Assembly (NCBI GenBank): GCA_050117725.1
Contig: JASFME010000028.1
Location: forward strand, 1 to 15,081
From: JASFJH01 sp050117725
GTDB taxonomy: Bacteria > Pseudomonadota > Gammaproteobacteria > AKS1
Reading direction: 5' to 3'
Length of the DNA: 15,081 nt
This document shows positions 7,235-14,974 of this stretch, one piece after another (the first letter of the stretch is position 1; each line of letters starts with the position of its first letter). A model generated the notes under the pieces. It saw nothing but the letters and a program-made list of their open reading frames with translations. It had not been told where the DNA came from and made no database searches. The position numbers and the translations under genes are program-made.

Positions 7235-8373
7235 TGCGTATCGGGATTGTCGCAGGTGAATCCTCCGGTGATTTACTCGGCGCAGGGTTGATCCGGGCGC
7301 TGCGAGCGCGTTACCCGGATGCCATCATTGAAGGCATTGCCGGACCACGTATGATCGAGGCCGGTTGCAAGGCGCTGTATCCCGCCGACAAACTTTCCCT
7401 GCTTGGCCTGGTTGAAGTGCTCGGGCATTACCGCGAACTGCGTGGTATCCGCCAGGCGTTATATGAACATTTTCTCGACACGCGGCCGGATGTCTTCGTC
7501 GGTATTGATGTGCCGGATTTCAATCTTGGTCTGCAGGATAAATTACATCGTGCCGGGATTGCGACGGTGCAGTATGTGAGTCCCCAGGTCTGGGCCTGGC
7601 GGCGTTACCGTATCCACAAGATAGCACGGGCACTGGACCTGGTACTGTGCCTGTTTCCGTTCGAAGTGGATTTTTACCGGGAGCATGATGTCGATGCCGA
7701 GTTTGTCGGCCACCCGCTGGCGGACAGTATCGATCTCGAGGTCAGCCAGTCCGCGGCACGCCAGCGCCTGGGCCTGCCTGAAGACAAGCGCATTATCGCC
7801 CTGTTGCCGGGCAGCCGCATGAGCGAGGTCAAGCGGCTGGCGAAGACGTTTATCGATACGGCGCGCTGGTGTTACGCGCGCGACGCGCAATGCGAGTTCG
7901 TCGTGCCGCTCGCCAGCCCGGGCGTGGCAGAGGTCTTCAAGGCGGTGCTGGCCGGTCAGGGAGAGGATTTGCCGATGACCCTTATCGACGGGCAATCACA
8001 TGACGCCATGGCCGCCGCTGACGTGGTACTCATGGCGTCGGGTACGGCAGCCCTCGAAGGTATACTGCTGAAACGTCCGGTGATTGTCGCCTATCGCATG
8101 GCCTGGTTGAGTTACCAGATCCTGCGCCACTGGGTGCGCCTGCCGTATTATTCACTGCCCAACCTGCTGGCCAACGAGGCGATCGTGCCGGAGTTCCTGC
8201 AGCAGCAGGCCAATCCGGAACAACTGGGACGTGCTATCTTCGAATACCTTGAGCAGCCTGATAGGATCGACAGGCTGGTTGACAGGTTTACCGCGATCCA
8301 CGAGTCGCTGCGCCTGAATACGAGCCAACGCGCGGCCGAAGCAATTCTGCGGGTTGCCGGTGTCGAACAATAA
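7234..8373 (+). CDS. lpxB: Lipid-A-disaccharide synthase LpxB
   Basis: LpxB is a GT19-family glycosyltransferase on the inner face of the inner membrane that joins UDP-2,3-diacylglucosamine and lipid X into the tetraacyl disaccharide. The product is 379 aa (E. coli 382). Visible motifs are AGESSGDLLGAGL at the N-terminus, GIDVPDFN (90-97, with the conserved Asp pair D92/D95), YVSPQVWAWRRYRI, FVGHPLAD, LLPGSRMSEVKR (190-201, nucleotide-phosphate region) and ASGTAALEG (268-276, UDP-sugar site), and LPNLLANEAIVPEFLQ. The ATG overlaps the lpxA TAA by one base (TAATG) and has no strong Shine-Dalgarno of its own, so translational coupling is likely. The intervening pathway enzymes LpxC and LpxH/LpxI are not in this window. 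The assignment is secure. Confidence 0.98.
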   Translation: MRIGIVAGESSGDLLGAGLIRALRARYPDAIIEGIAGPRMIEAGCKALYPADKLSLLGLVEVLGHYRELRGIRQALYEHFLDTRPDVFVGIDVPDFNLGLQDKLHRAGIATVQYVSPQVWAWRRYRIHKIARALDLVLCLFPFEVDFYREHDVDAEFVGHPLADSIDLEVSQSAARQRLGLPEDKRIIALLPGSRMSEVKRLAKTFIDTARWCYARDAQCEFVVPLASPGVAEVFKAVLAGQGEDLPMTLIDGQSHDAMAAADVVLMASGTAALEGILLKRPVIVAYRMAWLSYQILRHWVRLPYYSLPNLLANEAIVPEFLQQQANPEQLGRAIFEYLEQPDRIDRLVDRFTAIHESLRLNTSQRAAEAILRVAGVEQ

Positions 8374-8393
8374 TTATATTGATTAGTGTTGTC

Positions 8394-9002
8394 ATGTCCG
8401 AGTCTGAACTACATATCGCCTGCGAGGGGGCGCTGCTAGCCGGAGTGGATGAGGCGGGCAGGGGGCCATTGGCCGGGCCGGTCGTCGCGGCTGCTGTGAT
8501 CCTCGACCCCGACAGGCCGATCGCGGGTATTACTGATTCAAAAAAACTCAGCGAAGCGCGCCGCGAAACACTGGCGCTGGCGATACAGGAGCAGGCGCTG
8601 GCCTGGTCAATCGGCCGCGCCAGCGTCGAGGAAATCGATAGCCTGAATATTCTGCACGCGACCATGCTGGCGATGCGCCGCGCGCTTGAAGGCATGAGCC
8701 CGCTCGCCGAACACGCCCTGATCGATGGCAACCGTTGCCCGGACGCCTTGCCATGTACGGCACAGGCGATAGTAAAGGGCGATCAGCGTGTCACGGCGAT
8801 TGCTGCGGCCTCGATTATTGCCAAGGTCTCCCGCGATCATGAAATGCTGCGTTTGCATGAACAATTCCCGCAATACGGATTCGACAAGCACAAGGGCTAT
8901 GGCACACGCGACCACCTTGAGGCACTGCGCGAGCACGGCGCCCTGGCTGAGCACCGGCGCAGCTTCTCGCCGGTAAGGCGTGTCCTGGAGGGAGCAGGTT
9001 AA
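8394..9002 (+). CDS. rnhB: Ribonuclease HII
   Basis: RNase HII cuts the RNA strand of RNA-DNA hybrids and starts removal of single ribonucleotides misinserted in DNA. From the ATG at 8394 the product is 202 aa (E. coli 198). The four acidic metal ligands are present: D19 and E20 in GVDEAGRGPLAGPVV, D111 in LIDGNRCP and D130 in VKGDQRV. DSKKLSE, NILHATMLAMRRA and FPQYGFDKHKGYGT are also typical. A TTG at 8379 in the same frame would add five residues, but neither start has a clear Shine-Dalgarno. I prefer the ATG because the extra residues do not resemble the family. The gene is 20 bases after lpxB and 4 before dnaE, the usual lpxB-rnhB-dnaE order. Confidence 0.97.
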   Translation: MSESELHIACEGALLAGVDEAGRGPLAGPVVAAAVILDPDRPIAGITDSKKLSEARRETLALAIQEQALAWSIGRASVEEIDSLNILHATMLAMRRALEGMSPLAEHALIDGNRCPDALPCTAQAIVKGDQRVTAIAAASIIAKVSRDHEMLRLHEQFPQYGFDKHKGYGTRDHLEALREHGALAEHRRSFSPVRRVLEGAG

Positions 9003-9006
9003 TACG

Positions 9007-12000
9007 ATGTCGTTGCCGTTTGTTCATCTGCACCTGCATACCGAGTATTCGCTCGTCGACGGCCTGGTACGCGTCAAACCGCTTATGCAGGCAGTCGCTG
9101 ATGCCGGTATGCCGGCCGTGGCATTGACCGATCAGAGCAACCTGTTTGCCATGGTCAAGTTTTATCGCGCCGCGCAACAGGCCGGGGTCAAGCCCGTCAT
9201 CGGTACCGAGGTCCTGCTGCAAAACGAGGATGAACGCGGCCTGCCATACCGCATGGTGCTGCTGTGCCAGGATCGCTCGGGTTACCTGAACCTGAACCGC
9301 TTGATTACCCGCAGTTATACCGAGGGTCAGCACCGTGGTGTACCGCTGATACAAAAGAGCTGGTTCAACGGGCACAGTGATGGCCTGATTGCACTGTCAG
9401 GTGGACGTCAGGGTGATGTTGGTCAGGCCTTGTTGAACGGCGACGAGCAGGCCGCCACGGGCCTGCTCGAATCGTGGCTGGCGCTGTTCCCCGATCGTTT
9501 CTACCTTGAACTCGTGCGCAGCGGCCGCGAGGGCGAGGAAAGTTACCTGCATGCCGCGGTCGCCCTGGCATTGCAAAAGGATGTGCCGGTCGTGGCCAGC
9601 AACGATGTGCGTTTTATCGAGCAGGACGATTTCGATGCACACGAGGCGCGGGTCTGTATTCATGATGGCAAGACCCTGAACGATACACGTCGGCAACGAC
9701 TGTACAGCGAACAACAATACCTGCGCAGTCCGGAAGAAATGCAGGAACTGTTCTCGGACATTCCGGAAGCGCTGGAAAACACGCTCGCGATCGCCGAGCG
9801 CTGTAACCTCGAACTCGAGTTCGGCACCTATTACCTGCCGGACTTCCCGGTCCCGCAAGGCATGACGATTGATGACTTCCTTCGCCAGGAATCACGCAAG
9901 GGGCTGGATGAGCGACTGCAGGAGTTGCAACGCGCCCGCGAGCCGTTCAGCGAGGAGAAGGTAAAGCAATATCGCGATCGTCTGGAAGTCGAGCTGGACG
10001 TCATCATCAGCATGGGTTTCCCCGGCTACTTTTTGATCGTCGCGGATTTCATCCTCTGGGCAAAACAAAACGGTGTGCCGGTGGGCCCCGGGCGTGGCTC
10101 GGGCGCGGGTTCGATTGTGGCCTATGCCCTGCGCATTACGGATCTGGACCCGATCGAATACGAACTCCTGTTCGAACGCTTTCTTAACCCCGAGCGTGTG
10201 TCGATGCCCGACTTCGATGTCGACTTCTGCATGGAAGGACGCGATCGGGTCATCGATTATGTCGCACAGCGGTACGGGCGGGAAAAGGTTTCGCAGATCA
10301 TTACCTACGGCACGATGGCGGCGAAGGCCGTGGTGCGTGACTGCGGCCGGGTGCTCGGTTACCCCTATGGTCTTGTCGACCAGGTCGCCAAACTGATCCC
10401 GTTTGAAATTGGCATGACGCTCGACAAGGCGATGCAGCAGGAAGAAGAACTGCAGCGCCGCTATAACGAAGACGACGACGTGCGCGCCATTCTTGACCTG
10501 GCACGCTCCCTCGAAGGTATCACGCGTAATGCCGGCAAACATGCCGGCGGCGTGGTGATCGGTCCGACTGCCCTGACGGACTTCCTGCCGCTGTATTGCG
10601 AGCAGGGTGGTGATAGCGTGGTATCGCAACTCGACAAGGATGATGTCGAGGCAATTGGCCTGGTGAAGTTCGACTTTCTCGGCCTGCGCACCCTGACCAT
10701 CATCGACTGGGCCCTGCACACCATCAACCGGCAACGTGAGCAGGCCGGTGATGACTTGCTCGACCTCGCACTGTTGCCCATGGATGACAAGGCCACGTTT
10801 GATCTGCTCAAGGCCTGCGAGACCACGGCGGTGTTCCAGCTTGAATCACGTGGCATGAAGGAACTGATCAAGCGCCTGAAACCGGACAGCTTTGAAGAGA
10901 TCGTCGCGCTGGTGGCACTGTTCCGGCCGGGCCCGCTGCAATCCGGTATGGTGGATGATTTCATTGACCGCAAACATGGCCGGGCAAAGATAGCGTATCC
11001 CCACCCGGCGCTCGAACCGATCCTGAAACCGACCTACGGGGTGATCCTGTACCAGGAACAGGTCATGCAGATTGCACAGGTACTGGCCGGCTATTCGCTT
11101 GGCGGTGCCGACCTGTTGCGTCGTGCCATGGGTAAAAAGAAGCCCGAGGAGATGGCCAAGCAGCGATCGATCTTTACCGAGGGCGCGTTGGCAAACGGTG
11201 TCGAGGAAAAAACCGCGACCTATATCTTCGACCTCATGGAGAAGTTCGCCGGTTATGGTTTCAACAAGTCGCACTCGGCCGCCTATGCGCTCGTCTCCTA
11301 CCACACGGCTTACCTGAAAGCGCATTACCCGGCAGCGTTCATGGCGGCAGTGCTGTCTTCGGACATGGATAACACGAGCAAGGTGGTCATGCTCATCGAT
11401 GAATGCCGCAGCATGGCACTCGAGGTATTGTCACCGAATGTAAACAGTTGTGAGTACGCCTTCACCTCGCAAGGTGACGCAGACATCCTGTACGGCCTGG
11501 GGGCGATCAAGGGCGTGGGCGAGTCCGCCCTGGAAAGTATCATTGAAGAACGTAATCGTAACGGGTTGTTCAAGGATCTGTTTGATTTCTGTCGGCGCAT
11601 CGATGCGCGCAAGGTCAACCGGCGCGTGCTCGAGGCCCTGATCCGTGCCGGCGCCCTCGACGGCCTGGGTCCGCACCGGGCCGTGATGATGCAGTCACTG
11701 GGTGTCGCACTGAAAAGCGCCGAGCAACATCTGCGTAATGAGGCCACCGGCGTAGCGGATATGTTTGGCGGGCCGGGCGAGGCCGATGACGAGGCCGTGC
11801 AATTCATCGACTGCCCGGAGTGGGATGAAGATGAACGCCTGAATGGTGAGAAGGAGACACTCGGCCTGTACCTGACCGGCCACCCGATAACGCGTTACCT
11901 GCCGGAACTTGGCAAGTTCATCGGTACCCGCCTGAACAATGTGCGCGCCTCGCGTGATCGCCAGGCGCAGACGCTGGCCGGTCTCGTCGTCGGCCTGCAG

Positions 12001-12468
12001 ACAAGGAATAACAAAAGCGGCGACCGCATGGCCTTTCTGACGCTTGATGATCGCAGTGGCCGCATTGACGTTGCCGTGTTTGGCGATGAATACAAACGTT
12101 ACCAGCCACTGATCGCAAAAGACAAACTGCTGGTCGTGAAGGGGCCGGTAAACGATGATGAATTCAGTGGTGGTCTGCGCCTGCGTGCCGAGGCGATCTA
12201 TGATATTGACCAGGCGCGTGAAAACTATGCCCGGCAGGTTGTGCTCAGTGTCGACGCGGGCAGGGCCGGTAATGGTTTTGTGCATACGCTGCGCGAGGTG
12301 CTGGCACCGTATCGGGATGGCCACTGTCCGGTGGCCGTAGATTATGACCGTGGTGATGCCTCGGCCCGCTTGCTGCTCGGTGAGGACTGGTATGTGCACC
12401 CGACCGATGAATTATTGCACCGCCTGCGTGAACTGGTCGGTGAGCAGGGCGTGCAAATCCAGTATTGA
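9007..12468 (+). CDS. dnaE: DNA polymerase III alpha subunit
   Basis: DnaE is the replicative polymerase of the chromosome. From the ATG at 9007 the product is 1153 aa (E. coli 1160). The open frame also reaches back to a GTG at 8980 inside rnhB, but family N-termini align at MSLPFVHLHLHTEYS and GGAGGGA at 8987-8993 lies upstream of the ATG. An N-terminal PHP domain (about 5-280) is followed by the palm with PDFDVDF (D402 and D404) and D556 in KFDFLGLRT, equivalent to E. coli D401, D403 and D555. GPGRGSGAGSIVAY, NAGKHAGGVVI and GYGFNKSHSAAYA are conserved. A helix-hairpin-helix region, the clamp-binding segment near 916-920 (VADMF) and a C-terminal OB fold (around 980-1060) follow. The PHP keeps its first metal motif but has lost several others, so proofreading presumably relies on a separate DnaQ. 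Confidence 0.98.
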   Translation: MSLPFVHLHLHTEYSLVDGLVRVKPLMQAVADAGMPAVALTDQSNLFAMVKFYRAAQQAGVKPVIGTEVLLQNEDERGLPYRMVLLCQDRSGYLNLNRLITRSYTEGQHRGVPLIQKSWFNGHSDGLIALSGGRQGDVGQALLNGDEQAATGLLESWLALFPDRFYLELVRSGREGEESYLHAAVALALQKDVPVVASNDVRFIEQDDFDAHEARVCIHDGKTLNDTRRQRLYSEQQYLRSPEEMQELFSDIPEALENTLAIAERCNLELEFGTYYLPDFPVPQGMTIDDFLRQESRKGLDERLQELQRAREPFSEEKVKQYRDRLEVELDVIISMGFPGYFLIVADFILWAKQNGVPVGPGRGSGAGSIVAYALRITDLDPIEYELLFERFLNPERVSMPDFDVDFCMEGRDRVIDYVAQRYGREKVSQIITYGTMAAKAVVRDCGRVLGYPYGLVDQVAKLIPFEIGMTLDKAMQQEEELQRRYNEDDDVRAILDLARSLEGITRNAGKHAGGVVIGPTALTDFLPLYCEQGGDSVVSQLDKDDVEAIGLVKFDFLGLRTLTIIDWALHTINRQREQAGDDLLDLALLPMDDKATFDLLKACETTAVFQLESRGMKELIKRLKPDSFEEIVALVALFRPGPLQSGMVDDFIDRKHGRAKIAYPHPALEPILKPTYGVILYQEQVMQIAQVLAGYSLGGADLLRRAMGKKKPEEMAKQRSIFTEGALANGVEEKTATYIFDLMEKFAGYGFNKSHSAAYALVSYHTAYLKAHYPAAFMAAVLSSDMDNTSKVVMLIDECRSMALEVLSPNVNSCEYAFTSQGDADILYGLGAIKGVGESALESIIEERNRNGLFKDLFDFCRRIDARKVNRRVLEALIRAGALDGLGPHRAVMMQSLGVALKSAEQHLRNEATGVADMFGGPGEADDEAVQFIDCPEWDEDERLNGEKETLGLYLTGHPITRYLPELGKFIGTRLNNVRASRDRQAQTLAGLVVGLQTRNNKSGDRMAFLTLDDRSGRIDVAVFGDEYKRYQPLIAKDKLLVVKGPVNDDEFSGGLRLRAEAIYDIDQARENYARQVVLSVDAGRAGNGFVHTLREVLAPYRDGHCPVAVDYDRGDASARLLLGEDWYVHPTDELLHRLRELVGEQGVQIQY

Positions 12469-12534
12469 GAACCGCTTCCAGCTTCTGTATCTATCCTCTT
12501 GTATTAAGTACCTTTTATCCTGTATCTTTGCGCC
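12469..12534 (+). promoter_or_regulatory. Pyrimidine-rich leader before accA; weak promoter candidate, no Shine-Dalgarno
   Basis: This 66-base gap has 46 pyrimidines and about 42% G+C, lower than the flanking genes. The 8-mer CTGTATCT occurs twice (12485-12492 and 12520-12527). A weak sigma-70-like pair, TTGTAT (12499-12504) and TATCTT (12523-12528) with an 18-base spacer, would start transcription almost at the accA ATG. There is no purine-rich ribosome site before the ATG. I see no hairpin with a T-run, so no terminator for dnaE. Confidence 0.25.
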
Positions 12535-13494
12535 ATGAATCTGAACTTTCTGGAATTTGAACAGCCGATTGCCGAACTCGAAGCCAAGATCGAGGAATTA
12601 CGCTACGTCGGTGATGATAGCGAGATAAATATCAGCGATGAAATCAGTCGCCTGCAGGCCAAGAGTCGCTCGCTGACCGAGGCCATTTTCAGCAACCTGA
12701 ACCCGTGGCAGATCTCGCAACTTGCCCGCCACCCGCAGCGGCCGTATACGCTTGATTATCTGTCGCACCTGTTCACCGATTTCCAGGAACTGCATGGCGA
12801 TCGTGCCTTTGCCGATGACGCCGCGATTGTCGGTGGCCTGGCACGGCTTGAAGGTCGAGCGGTCATGGTGATTGGCCAGCAAAAGGGGCGCGACACGAAG
12901 GAAAAGCTGCATCGTAATTTCGGCATGCCGCGCCCGGAAGGCTACCGCAAGGCGCTGCGCCTGATGAAGATGGCCGAACGTTTTGGTTTGCCGGTGTTGA
13001 CCTTTATCGACACACCCGGTGCCTACCCGGGCATCGATGCCGAGGCACGCGGCCAGAGTGAAGCGATTGCCCGCAACCTGTTTGAGATGGCGGAACTGAA
13101 GACCCCGATTATCTGCACCGTGATCGGGGAAGGCGGTTCCGGCGGGGCGCTCGCAATCGGGGTTGGCGACCGCGTGTTCATGCTCAAATACAGCACCTAC
13201 TCGGTGATCTCGCCGGAAGGTTGTGCCTCGATCCTGTGGAAGAGTGCCGACAAGGCCGCCGATGCAGCCGAGGCAATGGGCATCACCGCGCAGCGCCTGA
13301 AAGAACTTGATCTGATTGATGCGATTGTTGATGAACCTCTCGGCGGCGCGCACCGCGATATCGACACGGTCAGCCGCAACCTGAAGCAGACCCTGGTCGA
13401 GGCGCTGGATGCCCTGGTCAATTTGCCGGTCGATCGGCTGATTGAGCAACGCCATGCCCGGCTCGCCGGTTACGGTAACTACCAGGAAACCTGA
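12535..13494 (+). CDS. accA: Acetyl-CoA carboxylase carboxyltransferase subunit alpha
   Basis: AccA and AccD form the carboxyltransferase that moves CO2 from carboxybiotin on AccB to acetyl-CoA, giving malonyl-CoA, the first committed step of fatty acid synthesis. The product is 319 aa, exactly the E. coli length. The N-terminus MNLNFLEFEQPIAELEAKIEEL is the typical AccA helix. WQISQLARHPQRPYTLDY, QKGRDTKEKLHRNFGMPRPEGYRKALRLM, FIDTPGAYPGIDAEARGQSEAIARNL and GEGGSGGALAIGVGD (198-212, glycine-rich oxyanion region of the crotonase fold) are near-identical to the family, followed by YSVISPEGCASILWK. The start is unambiguous, although no Shine-Dalgarno precedes it. The gene lies 66 bases after dnaE and 9 before tilS. 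AccD, AccB and AccC are not here. In E. coli the carboxyltransferase can bind accA mRNA, a possible reason for an unusual leader; nothing in this sequence proves that. Confidence 0.98.
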   Translation: MNLNFLEFEQPIAELEAKIEELRYVGDDSEINISDEISRLQAKSRSLTEAIFSNLNPWQISQLARHPQRPYTLDYLSHLFTDFQELHGDRAFADDAAIVGGLARLEGRAVMVIGQQKGRDTKEKLHRNFGMPRPEGYRKALRLMKMAERFGLPVLTFIDTPGAYPGIDAEARGQSEAIARNLFEMAELKTPIICTVIGEGGSGGALAIGVGDRVFMLKYSTYSVISPEGCASILWKSADKAADAAEAMGITAQRLKELDLIDAIVDEPLGGAHRDIDTVSRNLKQTLVEALDALVNLPVDRLIEQRHARLAGYGNYQET

Positions 13495-13503
13495 TCCCCG
13501 CCA

Positions 13504-14862
13504 ATGGCCTTTTCCCCGGCGCGCCTGTTGTCGTCCCTGCAAGAGCAACTGGCGCAGTGTGGCCCCCATTCATTTCGGCTCTGGCTTGCCTACAGCGGCG
13601 GGCTCGATTCGAGTGTTCTGTTACACAGCCTGTGCGCGCTGCGCGAACAATTGCCCGCTTTCAGCCTGCAGGCGGTTCATATCAACCATGGCCTGCACGA
13701 TGAGGCCGGGCGTTGGGCAGACTTTTGCGCGCAACAATGCGCACAACGCGATGTGCCGATGGTGAGCAAGGCGGTGCAGGTGAGCACACACAAGGGCGAG
13801 AGTCTTGAAGCACAGGCCCGCCAGGCCCGTTACGAGGCACTCGCCGCGTGCCTGGGCGAGGGCGACATACTGTTAACGGCCCAGCATGCCGATGACCAGA
13901 GTGAAACGCTGTTGTTGCAAATGTTGCGCGGCGCCGGCCCCCGTGGCTTGGCGGCGATGCCGGCAGTAAGCCGGTTTGCCCGTGGCTGGCAACTGCGACC
14001 GTTGCTCGGCGTGTCCCGTACTGCGCTGCATGAATGGGCGATGAGCCAGCAACTCGACTGGCTCGAGGATCCATCAAACCGCGAGCCGCGCTTTGATCGC
14101 AATTTTCTGCGCCAGCAGGTAATGCCACGACTCAAGACGCGCTGGCCGGCACTCAACCCGGTGCTCGAACGGGTCACACAACAGCAGGCCGAGGCAGCGG
14201 AATTGCTGGACGCACTGGCCGAGCAGGATCTGCAGGCGATTCACAGCGAGTCGGGGCAATGTCTGCGCGTCAGTGGTTTGCTCGGTCTGACCGCGGCGCG
14301 GCAACGTAATGTCTTGCGTTACTGGTTGCGCCAGTTACATCTGCCGTTGCCGTCTCGCCGCAAACTGGAGACGTTGTGCCACGATGTGTTGCATGCCGCA
14401 GAGGATCGCGTGCCCTGCGTCGACTGGCCGGGTGTCGAGGTGCGTCGCTATCGGGACAATCTCTATGCCGGCCCACCCCAGCCGCCCCGGCCCGCAGCAG
14501 CAGACTGCCTGGCGTGGGATTTGCGCAGCCCGCTGCTGTTGCCACATGGCCTGGGCAGCTTGCATGCCAGCCCGGGTAGCGGCGAGGGGCTTTCCCAACA
14601 GGTCCTGCAGGCAGGGGTCCAGGTCGGTTTTCGCCATGGCGGCGAGCATTGCCAGCCGGTCGGGCAGTCACACCATCGCAGTCTGAAAAACCTGTTCCAG
14701 GAAGCCGCCGTGCCGCCCTGGCAGAGAAGTCGGACGCCGCTGGTTTATGTTGGCAGGCAGCTTGCGGAAATCGTCGGCCTGTGTGTATGCGAGCCGTTCC
14801 AGGCCCGCCCGGGTGAGCAGGCGGTGCAGATCCACTGGCAGCGAAACAATATGGGCAGCTGA
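13504..14862 (+). CDS. tilS: tRNA(Ile)-lysidine synthetase
   Basis: TilS attaches lysine to C34 of tRNA-Ile(CAU), using ATP. This switches the tRNA from Met to Ile identity and from AUG to AUA decoding, and is essential in most bacteria. The product is 452 aa (E. coli 432). The PP-loop SGGLDS at 31-36 is the ATP-pyrophosphatase signature. INHGLHDEAG, LTAQHADDQSETLLLQMLRG and RPLLGVSRTALHEWA follow in family order, then the tRNA-binding motif region LEDPSNREPRFDRNFLRQQV and a C-terminal domain with LKNLFQEAAVPPWQRSRTPLVYVG. The ATG is 9 bases after accA; the nearest purine run (AGGAA, 13484-13488) is rather far, so coupling with accA is plausible. The MesJ family also covers other PP-loop ATPases, but the NFLR block and the C-terminal domain are TilS-specific. 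Confidence 0.96.
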   Translation: MAFSPARLLSSLQEQLAQCGPHSFRLWLAYSGGLDSSVLLHSLCALREQLPAFSLQAVHINHGLHDEAGRWADFCAQQCAQRDVPMVSKAVQVSTHKGESLEAQARQARYEALAACLGEGDILLTAQHADDQSETLLLQMLRGAGPRGLAAMPAVSRFARGWQLRPLLGVSRTALHEWAMSQQLDWLEDPSNREPRFDRNFLRQQVMPRLKTRWPALNPVLERVTQQQAEAAELLDALAEQDLQAIHSESGQCLRVSGLLGLTAARQRNVLRYWLRQLHLPLPSRRKLETLCHDVLHAAEDRVPCVDWPGVEVRRYRDNLYAGPPQPPRPAAADCLAWDLRSPLLLPHGLGSLHASPGSGEGLSQQVLQAGVQVGFRHGGEHCQPVGQSHHRSLKNLFQEAAVPPWQRSRTPLVYVGRQLAEIVGLCVCEPFQARPGEQAVQIHWQRNNMGS

Positions 14863-14898
14863 TTTCACCCGCGGTCACAATCTTTTCATTGAGGATCG

Positions 14899-14925
14899 GG
14901 GACTGTTCTGGTAACGTGTAGTCCC
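14899..14925 (+). repeat. Inverted repeat, possible hairpin 1 in the pyrG leader
   Basis: GGGACT at 14899-14904 pairs with AGTCCC at 14920-14925. Two further G-U pairs are possible, leaving an 11-base loop that contains the first GGTAACG copy. Confidence 0.45.
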
Positions 14926-14929
14926 GTCC

Positions 14930-14946
14930 GGTAACGCATCGTTGCC
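14930..14946 (+). repeat. Inverted repeat, possible hairpin 2 in the pyrG leader
   Basis: GGTAACG at 14930-14936 pairs with CGTTGCC at 14940-14946 (six Watson-Crick pairs and one U-G) across a 3-base CAT loop. The first GGTAACG copy at 14910 could pair with the same CGTTGCC. Confidence 0.45.
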
Positions 14947-14959
14947 CCATGTTTCCGAC

Positions 14960-14969
14960 GGGAATTCCC
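14960..14969. repeat. Perfect palindrome GGGAATTCCC before pyrG
   Basis: A 10-base perfect palindrome ends 5 bases before the pyrG ATG and contains the only purine-rich run (GGGAA) that could serve as its ribosome site. It could be an operator half-site pair or a small RNA fold hiding the ribosome site; neither is established. Confidence 0.4.
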
Positions 14970-14974
14970 AGTAC

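Larger units (their letters stand above)
14863..14974 (+). promoter_or_regulatory. Structured leader between tilS and pyrG
   Basis: This is the longest non-coding stretch in the window (112 bases). It holds an inverted repeat GGGACT/AGTCCC (14899-14904 and 14920-14925, extendable by two G-T pairs), a tight hairpin GGTAACG-CAT-CGTTGCC (14930-14946) and a perfect palindrome GGGAATTCCC (14960-14969) just before the ATG. GGTAACG occurs twice exactly 20 bases apart (14910-14916 and 14930-14936). No hairpin is followed by a T-run, so I do not call a terminator. A weak promoter pair, TTGAGG (14889-14894) and TAACGT (14912-14917) with a 17-base spacer, is possible. Function is inferred, not shown. 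Confidence 0.35.

Noticed and set aside
8379..8393. TTG start for rnhB at 8379
   Set aside because: It has no Shine-Dalgarno and adds five unaligned residues; ATG 8394 is preferred, though not proven.
8540..8546. Run of seven A in rnhB as a frameshift site
   Set aside because: It encodes the conserved Ser-Lys-Lys of DSKKLSE, the frame continues intact, and there is no downstream stimulatory structure or overlapping product.
8980..9006. Upstream GTG start for dnaE at 8980
   Set aside because: It would add nine residues that overlap rnhB and do not align with DnaE N-termini; ATG 9007 fits the family.
9892..10734. 280-codon open frame on the minus strand inside dnaE
   Set aside because: It is the complement of the conserved polymerase palm region, with no recognisable domain; an antisense shadow.
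12598..13569. 323-codon open frame on the minus strand across accA
   Set aside because: It lies wholly opposite the highly conserved accA and tilS start, its translation resembles no family I know, and it has no ribosome site. Long antisense frames are common opposite G+C-biased genes.
14863..14890. Terminator after tilS
   Set aside because: Only a 3-base stem (ACC/GGT) precedes the short TCTTTTC stretch; far too weak to call.
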